This document shows, one piece after another, positions 1 to 10,200 of a DNA stretch of 27,411 nt. A program made the translations under genes and the position numbers. This stretch comes from a virus. The stretch lies in IMG/VR virus record IMGVR_UViG_3300037557_000256, positions 1 through 27,411 of that record; one strand, written 5' to 3'. The notes below the pieces were generated by a model. It had not been told where the DNA came from, ran no database searches, and saw only the letters and a list, made by a program, of their open reading frames with translations. The number at the start of each line of letters is the position of its first letter. Position 1 is the first letter of the stretch.

Positions 1-2
1 CA

Positions 3-563
3 CCACCTAAACAGTCGTGGTCACAAGCCGATGTTCCTCCCGGTGTGGACATGAACAGGCTTCGTGATTTGATATCGAGAGGGCAGGCGAAAGACCCTGC
101 TGCATTCATACCACAGTACGAGCAGATGACTGGTAAAACAATACCACCTAACATCGTAAACCCAGTGGAAGACATTGACCAAGAAAAGCGAAGAGATATG
201 TTAGCAAGGGTTGCAGGTGCTGCTGCGGCACAAAGCCCTTATCAAACAAAGTTGACCGACTCATTCCCAGTGGCTACCAGTTTTGACACTCTTTCCATTG
301 AGGATAGGTTAGTCAAGGCCATGGAAAGGGTTCAGATACTTGAGGCTAAGAAAGACGTTGCTATACTCAAACAAGTCCCAAAGGAATCACTCAACATAAG
401 CAAGGAGGACGATGTGTCATTCCTAGCCATGAAACTAGGAATTACTAAACAAGACGTTAAGGTAATCTCCAACACCAAGGGTGATTGGGATAGAATTGCC
501 AAAGCCTACAGAATCAAACCATCAGTCGTGAAGGTAGTCAAAGTGACACTGGGGGGAGCATGA
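3..563 (+). CDS. Unknown protein, 5' end cut by window edge
   Basis: The frame is open from base 3 to the TGA at 561-563, with no stop before the edge, so the gene starts outside the window. The GTG at 45 and ATG at 51 are in frame but need not be the start, because the codons before them read as ordinary proline-rich coding sequence. The middle is alanine-rich. The last 55 or so residues (from SKEDDVSFLAMKLGITKQDV to the end) look helical, with two short segments (LAMKLGITKQDV and IAKAYRIKPSVV) that resemble helix-turn-helix units. Its place two genes before the large terminase would suit a small terminase subunit or another DNA-binding packaging protein, but I see no diagnostic motif. The stop overlaps the next start as ATGA (560-563). 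Confidence 0.8.
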   Translation, partial: PPKQSWSQADVPPGVDMNRLRDLISRGQAKDPAAFIPQYEQMTGKTIPPNIVNPVEDIDQEKRRDMLARVAGAAAAQSPYQTKLTDSFPVATSFDTLSIEDRLVKAMERVQILEAKKDVAILKQVPKESLNISKEDDVSFLAMKLGITKQDVKVISNTKGDWDRIAKAYRIKPSVVKVVKVTLGGA

Positions 564-1564
564 TGGGTAAGGTACTAGTCACAAAATCAGCAGCGAGTTC
601 TGCTATGAATGCCATAAACTCATTCACCGCTCCTCATAACACCGGATGGGGTGGTGTTCTTGGTGGCGCTATGGGTGGACTTGGTGCTCTCAATGCACTC
701 GGTAATGCTAGTGAGAGTCAACAGGATATATTCGGTGGTGCCCAACAAGCAGCACAGGCTGGTATAACTGGTTACTATGGTGGTGCTAGAGCGGGAGATG
801 CGATTGGTGAGACTGCACCCGGAAAAGCGATAGAGAATAAAGTCACAAACCTGAGGGATAGGGCTTTTGGTGCAACACCCGGTCTTAACAGGTATGGGGT
901 TGGAGCAGCACATAAAAACAGAATGAATCAAGAGGGAATGGCCGACTATTCTCAAGGCGCTGCATCAAATCAATCCACGCCGTCATTCGATGCCTCCTTC
1001 TTCGACCCTGTAGACGCTCAACAAACAGCGATGAACAACCTATCAAGTCAGCATCAACAGACTGGTGGTCAGTATGGTGGTAATCGTCCTCCGTCTCCTT
1101 CTGTACCCGGACGTGTATACGGAGCATCAGACCCTGCTAATCTACCTGAAAACCAAGGATTCAATGTCCCAGAAGGATTTCAACTCGGTGTATACGGAAC
1201 ACCAATGGGTGGAGGCAATCAAGCAATTCAAGGGCAGAAGGGTATACAACCCAACCTGTTTAATCCTAAACAACCAGCAGCACCTACCGGTCTTAATGCA
1301 GCGGGTCTAGGTGATATAGACCCTACAATGTTGCAAGGGGAAGCGAAACCCTACGGTTCTGTTGGTGTAACACCACTCACATCTGAACAGATGGGTCAAA
1401 TGCTACCGGGAACAGGTCAGCCCCCACCAGAATCGACTAAAGATGCTACCGCTGATTACCTCGCTACACTCTCTCCTGAGGTTCAACAGATGATTATGAG
1501 TCAGAAAAACGCTAGTGAACCTTTCGAGATTGCCTTCAGACTGTTGAAGTCGGTGGTGGTATGA
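560..1564 (+). CDS. Unknown Gly/Ala/Gln/Pro-rich protein (334 aa)
   Basis: The ATG at 560 follows a purine-rich GGGGGGAG and overlaps the previous stop by 4 bases; the end overlaps terL by ATGA. The first 100 residues are rich in Gly and Ala, with a helical stretch (ALNALGNASESQQDIFGG) and small-residue runs such as YYGGARAGDAIG. The rest is low-complexity Gln/Pro/Gly/Asn sequence typical of extended, poorly folded virion or assembly proteins. No catalytic motif, signal peptide or convincing membrane helix is seen. The position immediately before terL suggests a packaging or head-assembly role, but the function is unknown. Confidence 0.8.
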   Translation: MMGKVLVTKSAASSAMNAINSFTAPHNTGWGGVLGGAMGGLGALNALGNASESQQDIFGGAQQAAQAGITGYYGGARAGDAIGETAPGKAIENKVTNLRDRAFGATPGLNRYGVGAAHKNRMNQEGMADYSQGAASNQSTPSFDASFFDPVDAQQTAMNNLSSQHQQTGGQYGGNRPPSPSVPGRVYGASDPANLPENQGFNVPEGFQLGVYGTPMGGGNQAIQGQKGIQPNLFNPKQPAAPTGLNAAGLGDIDPTMLQGEAKPYGSVGVTPLTSEQMGQMLPGTGQPPPESTKDATADYLATLSPEVQQMIMSQKNASEPFEIAFRLLKSVVV

Positions 1565-3042
1565 GCGGCGAGTCTGTTGATGATTTCATCATACAGATGG
1601 ACAGGGAGATGAGCAAGAAGTCCTTCCAGTACTTCTTCGTGGACATTCTTGGGTTTCTGTTCAGTGACCATCATCAATCTTGGAAGGACGGTCTTGAGGA
1701 ATCGCAGTACTACTGCGTGAAGGCATCTCGTGACCACGGCAAATCCGTCTTCTTCATGTCATATGCGTTATGGATTGCTGCTTTTAACCCCGGCAAGCAC
1801 GTCATGATTTTCTCACATTCTCTAGAGCAGACTCTTGAGCACATGCGCTTCATAAAAAGCAACATCGACAGAATAGATTGTCTCAGGGGCATGGTGCCAG
1901 AGGGCAGACCTTGGGCAAAGTCCTACTTTGAGTTATCCAATGGGTCTCGTATAATGGCTAAATCGGTTGGTGGGGCGACTCGTGGTTTCCACCCTGATGT
2001 GGTTGTCTGTGACGATATTCTCTGGGGTACTAGTGGGACTGAACTACAGAGAACCGCTGATTGGTTCTACGGTGTGTTACTACCAGTTCTTCACCACAGT
2101 AGTAAATTGATGATGGTAGGCACTCCATTCAGTTACAACGATTTGTATGCTGAATTAGAGCAGAAGGAGACATTCCGTGTTGAGACATTCCCGGCGATAA
2201 ACAACGATGGGACTGCTCTATGGCCAGAGCGTTGGGATATCGAGGCTCTGGAGCAGAGGAGATTATCCATGCCTGCCATACAATTTTCTCGTGAGTATCT
2301 ATGTGAGCCTATTCATGACGTAGCCAGCATGTTCCCTATGGATATTCTAGAGGGGGCTAGGGACACCAATCTAGTCCTATTAGAAAGAGCAGAGACAAAT
2401 TACAATGAGGAAGGAGAGGCGGATGGTGTCTTTGGTCAGCACTTCATAGGACACGACCCCGCTATATCTTCTGACAAGAATGCTGACTTCACCGCTATGA
2501 CTGTTATGAGACAGATACCAGATGAGGAGTTCAAACAAATTGTACATGTAGTGCATGAGCGTGGTATGTCTTCTATGGCTCAAAAGAGAATGATGGTTAT
2601 GCTCAACAGCAGATTTCATCCAGAACTCATCGAACTTGAGGGTAACAACTTCCAGAGAATGCTAGAGCAGGAGATGAGAGAGATGGCAGCAGACATGCCT
2701 ATTCGCGTTTTCATGACCACTAGAGCAAAGAAAGAGTCACTCTTCATGTCCCTTCTACTAGCATTCGAGCAAGGACACATTAAACTCCCATACGGTGACG
2801 AGCGTAGTCGGAAGTACACTCATGAAGTGGAAACGCAACTGAATAGATTTGGTATGCAGAAGAGTGGGAGGTTGGAAAGCGTGGGTGTACACGACGACTT
2901 AGCGATGAGTCTTGCTCTCGCTAATTGGGCATCAAAGGAGTTCAAAGGTACTGTTGTTCTCCTTGATGACTATATGCCGGGTATCGACAGGATGTTTGGC
3001 GGCGGGAAGGAACAGCCCGGTGGTGGGTGGCTCATACCCTGA
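1561..3042 (+). CDS. terL: Terminase large subunit (packaging ATPase and nuclease)
   Basis: This is the motor that pumps DNA through the portal and cuts it. The N-terminal ATPase shows a Walker A-like motif SRDHGKS (about residues 56-62), in which the usual first glycine is replaced as in many terminases. Walker B is VVVCDD (147-152), and the coupling motif is VGTPF (186-190). The C-terminal RNase H-like nuclease shows its acidic residues: GHDPA (D299) on the first strand, IELEGNN (E358/E360), and HDDLAMSLALA (D445/D446) on the last helix. The length of 493 aa is normal and both domains look intact. Start and upstream stop overlap as ATGA. It is expected to dock on the portal encoded at 4249. 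Confidence 0.96.
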   Translation: MSGESVDDFIIQMDREMSKKSFQYFFVDILGFLFSDHHQSWKDGLEESQYYCVKASRDHGKSVFFMSYALWIAAFNPGKHVMIFSHSLEQTLEHMRFIKSNIDRIDCLRGMVPEGRPWAKSYFELSNGSRIMAKSVGGATRGFHPDVVVCDDILWGTSGTELQRTADWFYGVLLPVLHHSSKLMMVGTPFSYNDLYAELEQKETFRVETFPAINNDGTALWPERWDIEALEQRRLSMPAIQFSREYLCEPIHDVASMFPMDILEGARDTNLVLLERAETNYNEEGEADGVFGQHFIGHDPAISSDKNADFTAMTVMRQIPDEEFKQIVHVVHERGMSSMAQKRMMVMLNSRFHPELIELEGNNFQRMLEQEMREMAADMPIRVFMTTRAKKESLFMSLLLAFEQGHIKLPYGDERSRKYTHEVETQLNRFGMQKSGRLESVGVHDDLAMSLALANWASKEFKGTVVLLDDYMPGIDRMFGGGKEQPGGGWLIP

Positions 3043-3113
3043 GGTGAAACTAGTGAATTATACTACAAACATAGACCCTAACTCCTCTAGTGTCTTTGAA
3101 ACATATTGGGGTG

Positions 3114-4256
3114 ATGACAATCTGGTATAGTGCAGTATTGAAGGAGGACATTGACTTCCGAACCAATATCATAGAGAAGGAAGAGGAGATGTTCACACCA
3201 TCCTATGCCTTCTCTAACACAGGTAGTGGTTGGTTCGAGACTCATCTAGGTTGCACAGCATCTAATTTTGTCAATAGACTCAGAAAGATGAGGAGAAACC
3301 ACAAGGGAATCAAGAGTGACATCGACCTTCTTATTGATGATGTGCTCACACTCAAGGCTCTAGAAGTTAAGACTACAATCCACGGTGTCTCTTGGGCTAA
3401 CGGCAAGGAGAGTACAATCAAACAGTTAGGTGCTAGTGATAGGGACTTGAAGAGTTTGAGGAGATTTGGAGAGAGCAGGAAAGTTGGTTTAATACAAGCC
3501 TGCAACCTATGGAATAACGCAGACACGTCCTTGAAGATGCTAGACCAATTTACTGATGTGTGGGGAGAGGAGGAGAGTTTAGCGTGGGTAACTGCCATGC
3601 AATCAAAAACGGATGCCAAAAAGATGTGGAGAAATACACTTCACCAATCCGGTAAACTCACTCAGAAGGAACAGGACACATTACAGAAAGCATCAGAGAT
3701 ACTTCAAATCGAAGGTGATTTATCCAGTAGAAGTCTACAGGAGAGGATGCTAGACCAATCTATTTTACACAAGAGCATGACTACTGGTAAACTATCGAAG
3801 TTACTCTCTATGTATGGTGAGGAGTATGATATAATTAGAGGGCCTAAGAAAGGTACTTTCGTCAAGATGAGTGACACTGGCATCATCATCAAGAATCCTT
3901 GGTCATACGCTGCTGACTTCCTAGAGTCTGATGGTTTTATCAAAGTGTCAGAGAGAGGTGAGGTGTCTTTGGGCTTCGTTTCACTCGGCATCAGGGGTAA
4001 GGCCCATTGTGAGCAATTACACAAATCCATAGATGGTGGAAATCTACAATTGAATCAGAGGTTTTCAAAGCAGAATCCAACTCAACACCGACTACTTTTC
4101 AATAAGGAAGATGAGATTATCTATGTGCTTAGTAAGATGATTCCATATCTATCAGACAAGAAAATCCAAGCAGAGGCTATTTTGGCCAAGATGGAAACAA
4201 TCAAGCATAACACACATCACGCAGATGTTGAACAGGAGGGTGTGACACATGGCTGA
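3114..4256 (+). CDS. Unknown protein between terminase and portal; possible winged helix
   Basis: I chose ATG 3114, preceded by GGGGTG, giving about 380 residues; GTG 3090 and ATG 3189 (after AGGAAGAGGAG) are alternatives. The N-terminal third is mixed alpha/beta with many charges (ALEVKTTIHGVSWANGKES). The middle is helical. Near residues 265-305 the pattern AADFLESDGFIKVSERGEVS followed by LGFVSLGIRGKAHCEQL looks like the recognition helix, wing and terminal helix of a winged-helix domain. That is pattern reading only. The gene overlaps the portal by 8 bases, so the two are probably co-translated. A DNA-binding packaging partner, even a displaced small terminase, is possible but unproven. 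Confidence 0.85.
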   Translation: MTIWYSAVLKEDIDFRTNIIEKEEEMFTPSYAFSNTGSGWFETHLGCTASNFVNRLRKMRRNHKGIKSDIDLLIDDVLTLKALEVKTTIHGVSWANGKESTIKQLGASDRDLKSLRRFGESRKVGLIQACNLWNNADTSLKMLDQFTDVWGEEESLAWVTAMQSKTDAKKMWRNTLHQSGKLTQKEQDTLQKASEILQIEGDLSSRSLQERMLDQSILHKSMTTGKLSKLLSMYGEEYDIIRGPKKGTFVKMSDTGIIIKNPWSYAADFLESDGFIKVSERGEVSLGFVSLGIRGKAHCEQLHKSIDGGNLQLNQRFSKQNPTQHRLLFNKEDEIIYVLSKMIPYLSDKKIQAEAILAKMETIKHNTHHADVEQEGVTHG

Positions 4257-6009
4257 AGAAGGACCTGTAAGGAGATTCCTAGATTCTCTCAACCCATTCA
4301 AGAGGCGTACTACTCCTCAACCTCAGATGCCTTTGTACACCACTGGCATACAAGAACCAGTCTTAGCACAGGGTATTACCATACCAGCATTGTATGCTGT
4401 GTCTCATGAGAATCTAATTCTCAGAACGGTACTCTCAAAACTCCAACAGGAGATTTTCAGGAGAGGCTACTTCTGGGAGAAGAGATTCAGATTTACTTGT
4501 GATACTTGTGGTGAGGAGTTTCACCATGATGTTGAGATGTGCACGTCCTGCCAAGGTCCAGTGAGACCACCTAATCCAGATGAGATAGTCTACCCAAGGT
4601 GGATGCTAAAGCAGCAGAACTCCATGGAGCAGGACTTCATGCATGTTCTGTTTGAACTAGAGAAAGACCTCAACATAGTAGATGATGCCTTCTTAATCAT
4701 AGTCAAGGAATACTACGTAGACCCTGATAATGGAGAGATACAGTTCTTCAGAGTCAAAGAACTAATCAGAGGAGACCCAATCTTCATGCGTATAGTCTCA
4801 GACAAGAGAGGTGTCAGAGGTGGTCGATACAAGGTCTGTCCTCTACATAGGACAGAGGTATCATATCCGGGTCAAGAGGGTGATTGTCAAGTCTGTGGTG
4901 GTACTATGGAAGACGTTCATTACATCAATATGGCTGGTAGTGGTAAGAGTCAGTACTATCTCAAGGGAGAAGTGCTACACGTCAGTAAATACAACCCATC
5001 AAAACTCTATGGTAGAAGCCCAGTCAATACAATGTGGAGACAGGCCATGACTCTGACTGCTATGGACAACTACATGTATACATCTTATCAGAAAAGGAGA
5101 GCACCAAAAGGAATCATATCTGTTACCACAGATAACTTAGAGTCAATGAAATCCTTCTGGAAGACTGTTGACGAGAAGATGGAGAGAGACCCTCATTACA
5201 TTCCAAAGGTGGGTATTGAGTCCGCCACAGGTAGAGGTGGTGTGAATTGGATAAAGTTCATGGACACCCTTGAGGAGATGCAATATGTTGCTGTCCGTGA
5301 TGAAATGAGAAACAGAATAGCGGCATTCTATGGTGTAAGCGCAGTTTTCATGATAGACAATGGTAAGAGCGGCGGTCTTAGTAATGAGGGAATGCAGATT
5401 CTTGTTACCAATCGCGCTGTAGAGTATGGTCAGAAGATATACACGGACGTTCTATTCCCAAGGATGCTTAATGAGATGGGTGTCTCAGACTGGAAACTCA
5501 CACTTTACCCGAACGAGGAAGAGGATGAAATCACCAGACTCCGAAGAGACGAGATGGAAGCAAACCTAGCACAAAGAATGATGATGTTAGGTTACAAACC
5601 AGAACTCTTGGAAGAGGGTGAGAGAGACATACGATTCGTATACAAGAAAATAGACCCGATGGCAGAACAAGCAGGTGCACCACCCGGAGGAGGAATGCCA
5701 CCGGGAATGCCACCGGGAATGCCACCGGGAATGCCACCGGGAATGCCACCGGGAATGCCACCGGGAATGCCACCTCAAGGTATGCCACATGGTGTAATGC
5801 AACAAGTTCCGGGTATACCACCCGGTATAGCCAACCCCGGTGGAGAGGGTATGGGTATCAGAAATGTAGGTCCAGCGAGACCTGAACAAAGAACGTCTGG
5901 AGGTGCAGGCTCACCTATGTCAACCGTTCAACAAAGAGGACTACCACCTTCCCCCGCCCAGAGAGCGCAAAACAGTATTTCTGATGCTAAACGGCCTCGT
6001 GGGGCATAA
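4249..6009 (+). CDS. Portal protein with two zinc-ribbon-like insertions
   Basis: Portal is the dodecameric ring at one head vertex through which DNA enters and leaves. A strong AGGAGGGTG lies just before ATG 4249. Portal-like features include a wing/clip/stem order with [15 protein letters not shown] (about 245-259), a following helical region ([19 protein letters not shown]) and [20 protein letters not shown], which matches the FGVPP-type loop and the segment after it in HK97-like portals. Two Cys/His clusters interrupt the wing: C84-x2-C87-x10-C98-x2-C101, and C197-x2-H200-x12-C213-x2-C216. Both resemble zinc ribbons. The C-terminal 110 residues are a Pro/Gly/Met-rich tail with an (MPPG)n repeat. 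Gene order (terminase, then portal) supports the call. Confidence 0.92.
   Translation: MAEEGPVRRFLDSLNPFKRRTTPQPQMPLYTTGIQEPVLAQGITIPALYAVSHENLILRTVLSKLQQEIFRRGYFWEKRFRFTCDTCGEEFHHDVEMCTSCQGPVRPPNPDEIVYPRWMLKQQNSMEQDFMHVLFELEKDLNIVDDAFLIIVKEYYVDPDNGEIQFFRVKELIRGDPIFMRIVSDKRGVRGGRYKVCPLHRTEVSYPGQEGDCQVCGGTMEDVHYINMAGSGKSQYYLKGEVLHVSKYNPSKLYGRSPVNTMWRQAMTLTAMDNYMYTSYQKRRAPKGIISVTTDNLESMKSFWKTVDEKMERDPHYIPKVGIESATGRGGVNWIKFMDTLEEMQYVAVRDEMRNRIAAFYGVSAVFMIDNGKSGGLSNEGMQILVTNRAVEYGQKIYTDVLFPRMLNEMGVSDWKLTLYPNEEEDEITRLRRDEMEANLAQRMMMLGYKPELLEEGERDIRFVYKKIDPMAEQAGAPPGGGMPPGMPPGMPPGMPPGMPPGMPPGMPPQGMPHGVMQQVPGIPPGIANPGGEGMGIRNVGPARPEQRTSGGAGSPMSTVQQRGLPPSPAQRAQNSISDAKRPRGA
5695..5774 (+). repeat. 12-bp in-frame tandem repeat in the portal C-terminus
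   Basis: The unit ATGCCACCGGGA occurs six times without a mismatch (5695-5766), followed by a partial seventh copy, encoding (MPPG)6 then MPP. Being a multiple of three, copy-number change would keep the reading frame. The encoded tail is likely to be flexible. Confidence 0.95.
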
Positions 6010-6050
6010 GGGTAATTAAAGGAACAACACTTCGGAGAGGACGAGCGACT

Positions 6051-6401
6051 ATGGACTTGACTAAAATGGACCCTATGGCTAGGAAACTAAACGTGCATAC
6101 CGAGGCCTTCACAAAGGCCCTAGAATCCGGTGATGCTGAAGATGCAAAACAACACTTGGCACAAGTGCTAAAGTTCGGTGGATATCTACATGAGGACCTA
6201 TCAGTCAAACTCACTAAGGCTGATAATCCACTTTCCACTTTCGCTAACAACGTCCCCGTTCTAAAGTTCAATGAGAGAGGGACTAATTTTGATACTAATC
6301 AGAGAGATTCTCAGTTGCCGGGAACAGTTATTGCTGCACGAAGCAACAGTAGGATGACACCTCACACTGGCACTTTCGGAAGAGCATATACACCAGAGTG
6401 A
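6051..6401 (+). CDS. Unknown small protein (116 aa)
   Basis: ATG 6051 follows a purine-rich GGAGAGG about 12 bases upstream; ATG 6066 is an alternative. A helical N-terminal half (HTEAFTKALESGDAEDAKQH) is followed by an extended, Asn/Thr/Arg-rich C-terminal half. No zinc, catalytic or membrane motif is seen. It is the first of four genes between portal and protease, after a 41-base gap in which I see no clear signal. A small head-associated or scaffold-like role fits the position only. Confidence 0.75.
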   Translation: MDLTKMDPMARKLNVHTEAFTKALESGDAEDAKQHLAQVLKFGGYLHEDLSVKLTKADNPLSTFANNVPVLKFNERGTNFDTNQRDSQLPGTVIAARSNSRMTPHTGTFGRAYTPE

Positions 6402-6410
6402 GGTTTTAGT

Positions 6411-6788
6411 GTGACTACAGAAGAGAGTGGTACAGAGCGTTTAATGAACGCTCTAATCAACAAGATGGAGTCAATGGACCATTCTCTAAGTAGTCTAAGA
6501 CAAGAAAATCTAGAACTCAGAAAGATGATTCAACGCCCCGGAAACCTACTCAAGAGAGCGGGGTTCCAATCAGTGCACACTCCTCTCTCGGAGGATGTAA
6601 AGACTGATGCTTTCAGAGCAGACTTACAAGCGGGGATAGGAGAAGCCACTTTGTTTCAGAAAGGTAATTCACAACACATGGACCACATGATAGACTTGGC
6701 TGATATGTCCAATGAAGATGTAAACCAGATGTCTTGGGACGATATTCACGAATTGGCTGACAACACTAAAAAAGTGGAGGTATTATGA
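6411..6788 (+). CDS. Coiled-coil protein sharing a C-terminal motif with the scaffold
   Basis: The start is GTG 6411, with GAGG nine bases upstream. Residues 8-42 (ERLMNALINKMESMDHSLSS and onward) have a coiled-coil heptad pattern. The C-terminus contains MSWDDIHELADNT at residues 107-119, very close to MSWEEVHNLANST at 439-451 of the protease/scaffold protein. In both, the motif lies within 20 residues of the end and is preceded by an acidic stretch. A shared binding site on capsid protein or portal is the simplest reading. It may be a second, small scaffold-like protein. The end overlaps the next gene by ATGA. Confidence 0.82.
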   Translation: MTTEESGTERLMNALINKMESMDHSLSSLRQENLELRKMIQRPGNLLKRAGFQSVHTPLSEDVKTDAFRADLQAGIGEATLFQKGNSQHMDHMIDLADMSNEDVNQMSWDDIHELADNTKKVEVL

Positions 6789-7219
6789 TGAAACCGAGAT
6801 ATGAGGAAGTTTCCAACGAAGCAGAAGCACTATTGAAGAAAGCAAGTAATTTAGCAGAAAGAATGGCTGCTATAGAAAAGTATGATGCAGTCAAGTCTGG
6901 TGCTAAAACTTGTCCATGTGGGAGTGGAAAACCACAAGCCGATTGTTGCCCTGATATGAAGAAGGCTTCTCCTGACTACATAGAGACATTCTCCACAAAA
7001 CCACAAGATGTAAGTTTCGTAACTGAGAGTGGGGGACAGACCAAGAGCGCTGGGTATTCCACAAACGGTCACCTGATGGATGTGGAAGATGTAGCCAACA
7101 AAGGAGCAAATAGTAGTGCCTTCAGTTTCGATGCTCTAGCAGATAGGATGAATGCACATCAAAACACTGGACAAGACCACGTTGTCTCCAGTGATAACAA
7201 ACAACCAGACCGTGATTAA
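6785..7219 (+). CDS. Small protein with SEC-C-type zinc motif
   Basis: The ATG at 6785 follows GTGGAGG and overlaps the previous stop. Residues 43-55 read CPCGSGKPQADCC, which fits the SEC-C pattern C-x-C-x8-C-C, a small zinc-binding fold known from the SecA C-terminus and many other proteins. A helical, probably coiled N-terminus (EAEALLKKASNLAERMAAIE) precedes it, and a polar, likely disordered C-terminus follows. SEC-C modules usually mediate protein binding; here the partner is unknown. The head-gene context suggests a virion or assembly adaptor. Confidence 0.85.
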   Translation: MMKPRYEEVSNEAEALLKKASNLAERMAAIEKYDAVKSGAKTCPCGSGKPQADCCPDMKKASPDYIETFSTKPQDVSFVTESGGQTKSAGYSTNGHLMDVEDVANKGANSSAFSFDALADRMNAHQNTGQDHVVSSDNKQPDRD

Positions 7220-7230
7220 GGTGGTAATGT

Positions 7231-10200
7231 GTGTATGAAGACTCAGTATCTACTTTCGTAAAGGCGAGAGAACAACTCCTGCTTAGTATTCTAGACGGTT
7301 TAGATGTAGAAGACAACGTACAGGAGTACGTTTTCGCCAAATCTGTCATGTTGGAACATGGCTTTGACGGTGATACCACTTGGAAGGAGAACATCTGTGA
7401 TTCTTTCGTTAGAAAAATGACATATGGTAAACATGGTTGGATACACCCAACGGAATATGAAGCGCTACAAGCAGAGCAGAATCAACAACATCTCTCCACT
7501 ACACATCCATGGAGAGGTAGAGTCAACAGGAAAGGAGCATCTCACCATCACGATTTAGAGGTCACTGGTAGAGGTCTGAATCCTTATGGTGACTCAGATT
7601 CCAACCCGTTCAGTAGTTTCTATGACCCCTCTAAGAGAATGCTACCCTCAGGCCGCTCAATCAGAGATGAGTTGATGGTCAGGCAGATGGTCCCCTCTCT
7701 AACTAATCACAAGACCCATGGAAGGGTATCGGCAGCGGTGGAGAAAGCACAGGACCAGATGATGAGAAAGAATGGAAGCCCTCACCATAAGGGTATGAGA
7801 AAGACTGATTTGGGTGGGGGCACAGATAGAATGTTCCATGGGCTAGGACCTCTAGGCGGTTTGAATGACACAAAACTGAAAACCATGCATGATGTGTATG
7901 AAAGAGATTTTCAAAAATGGATGAGTGGCGATGAAGATTGGAAGAGCATTACAGATACTGGTGAAGTAGACCACGATGGCTCTTGGAGATTAGGTGCTAT
8001 TGCAGATGCCAAAGCGGAGGGACACTCAACAGACACACAAGAGGGTCACTTCCACTCACAGGAAGAACTGGCACTCAGGAAACTACACGCGGATGACAGG
8101 GCTAGGAGTTGGAATCACAAGCACATAGATACCGAAGTGAAAGACAAACCATTCTCCTATGAGGACTTGGATTTCGATACTGGTGTGGATACCAAAGTGG
8201 AGTCGGTTGACCACGGCCATAATCTAGGTCTTGGTGGTTTCATGCATCAACTACAGTGGTTCTCCCCTAGAGAGAGGACAGCAATAATGAACGCGATGAA
8301 GGATGGTCTTGACAAGAAAGAGAATCAAGATATCAAACTACCAGACGGCACCACAGTTTCCGCTGGGAGAATCAAGAGGTCAACACATCACATCCTCAAT
8401 GCTATGTCGAACTGGGGAGGTCGAACTGATGGATTCACCAATGAGAATCTTATCCCCAGAAAGGAGAGTAATGAAGAACAACTGTCGCAGAAGCAACAGG
8501 ACGACTTCTTCTCGACACTACATGATACAATTCATGGTGACGATTTCGAGCATATAGGCGATATACACAATAATCTAAGAGAGGCGCTAGGACTCTCTGT
8601 TGAAGATGAAGAAGAGGGGCATTTTGATGCTGATGGTATGAAGCATAAGAGTTTTGTAAATCTACCAAAATTGTCTAAACATGTAGGTGAAGACGAAGAG
8701 GAAATTAAACAGCATTATGACAAATCTATCAATCATATCATTAGTAGCGGTCATACCGATGATAGACTATCCAAAACAGAAATCCTCTATGCTTTGGGAT
8801 ACAATGAAGATATGAGTGAAATTGGTGTTGATGATAATCATCACTACCCCAACTACTCTGGTCCTCTCATTGACAGGGATTCATTGATGGATGTGCTTGC
8901 CAAGTCAAAGGCTGATGGTGGTCTTGCTAAAGATGGTAAGGGTATGCGTAATGATATGCAGTTACATGGAACTAACTATTTCGATGAGTCTGAGATAGAC
9001 TCTGACATGGCTGAGGTCATGAAAGACCTGAAGATACCCGGTAGTAGTGGTCATCATGGTCTAGGTGCCTTCTTCGCTTCGGCTTTCGCTGCTGGTGGTC
9101 TAGGAAGAAACCCACACACAATGATGGAGATGATATTCGAGCACTTCGCCAATGCTGATGGTGAGAGCCATCTAGGTAGGGTAGACGGACAACGCATAAC
9201 ACCACATGAGAACAACATAGGCATGATTGCGCCGTATCTCAATCACAAGCGTGGTATATTCAATACTCCAGCCAGCATACTATCGAAGTATGGACAGACA
9301 GCGATTCCGAGTTCCGTAGGGAAAGGTAAGACTCCAAAGAATCAGATTCTCGCTAATGTATCACACCTATCTCCGGGTCTTGCCAACATCATATCTAGTC
9401 TCACGGATGAAGAGTTGAAGGATAAATACGGTAAATCGTATAGAATCAACAAACCCACTTACTCATCCTCATCAACCACTTCTAGGATACCACATGGTAA
9501 GGGGTTCAAACTTTCCTTGCCTAAGAAAGAAGTGGATATAGGGGATACCAACCTTGCACAGACACTCGGTATTGGGGAGACATTAACAACATCAAATATA
9601 CCTCAAACAAAATATGAAGAGAAAGTAATTCCAGACCAAGTTTCTAGATATCAGGCTTTATGGGGCCATTCAATAGCAACTATGCTAGGTAGAGGTACAA
9701 ATCAAGTAAGGCCTGAGAAAATGCTAGGTCTATCAGAGGCTCAACTTCTCACTTCTTTGCCCTCTTTCGGTGCTAGGACTGGTGATGAGAAAGCAGTCAG
9801 AGAGATGATGGCTAATTTTGGGATAGGGGTTGAGAAGTTCAAAGAGGTCACAAAATTAAGACCCGATGGTTCAGAATACAAAGAAAAAATACCCTATCGT
9901 GCAGACGAAAAAATGGCTAAAAGCCAACTAAGAGAACATACGCTAAGAATACAATCCCATCATCGAGCCATAACTGATATGGCTATGGTTCTCAAGCAAC
10001 TCAAACCGGAGGGCACCTTCAGCCCTGATAACCCCAATCTACATGCAGAGATAGATGGGTTGTGGAGAGATGCCAATATGGTGCTCATGCATCTTCCTAG
10101 GGGGGCTGAGATAGAACTACCAGATGGTACGACTTGGACCAACAACCTTTCTGTGATGGAACAAGGTATAGATAAGGAAAAAACCCCATTACAGCAAACA

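Noticed and set aside
45-563. GTG at 45 as the true start of the first gene
   Set aside because: The frame is open back to base 3 and the earlier codons look coding, so the gene most likely begins outside the window.
3044-3130. A 28-codon frame (GTG 3044 to TAG 3130) in the gap after terL
   Set aside because: The ribosome binding site is weak, it overlaps the next gene's start, and it has no recognisable features. It cannot be told from chance.
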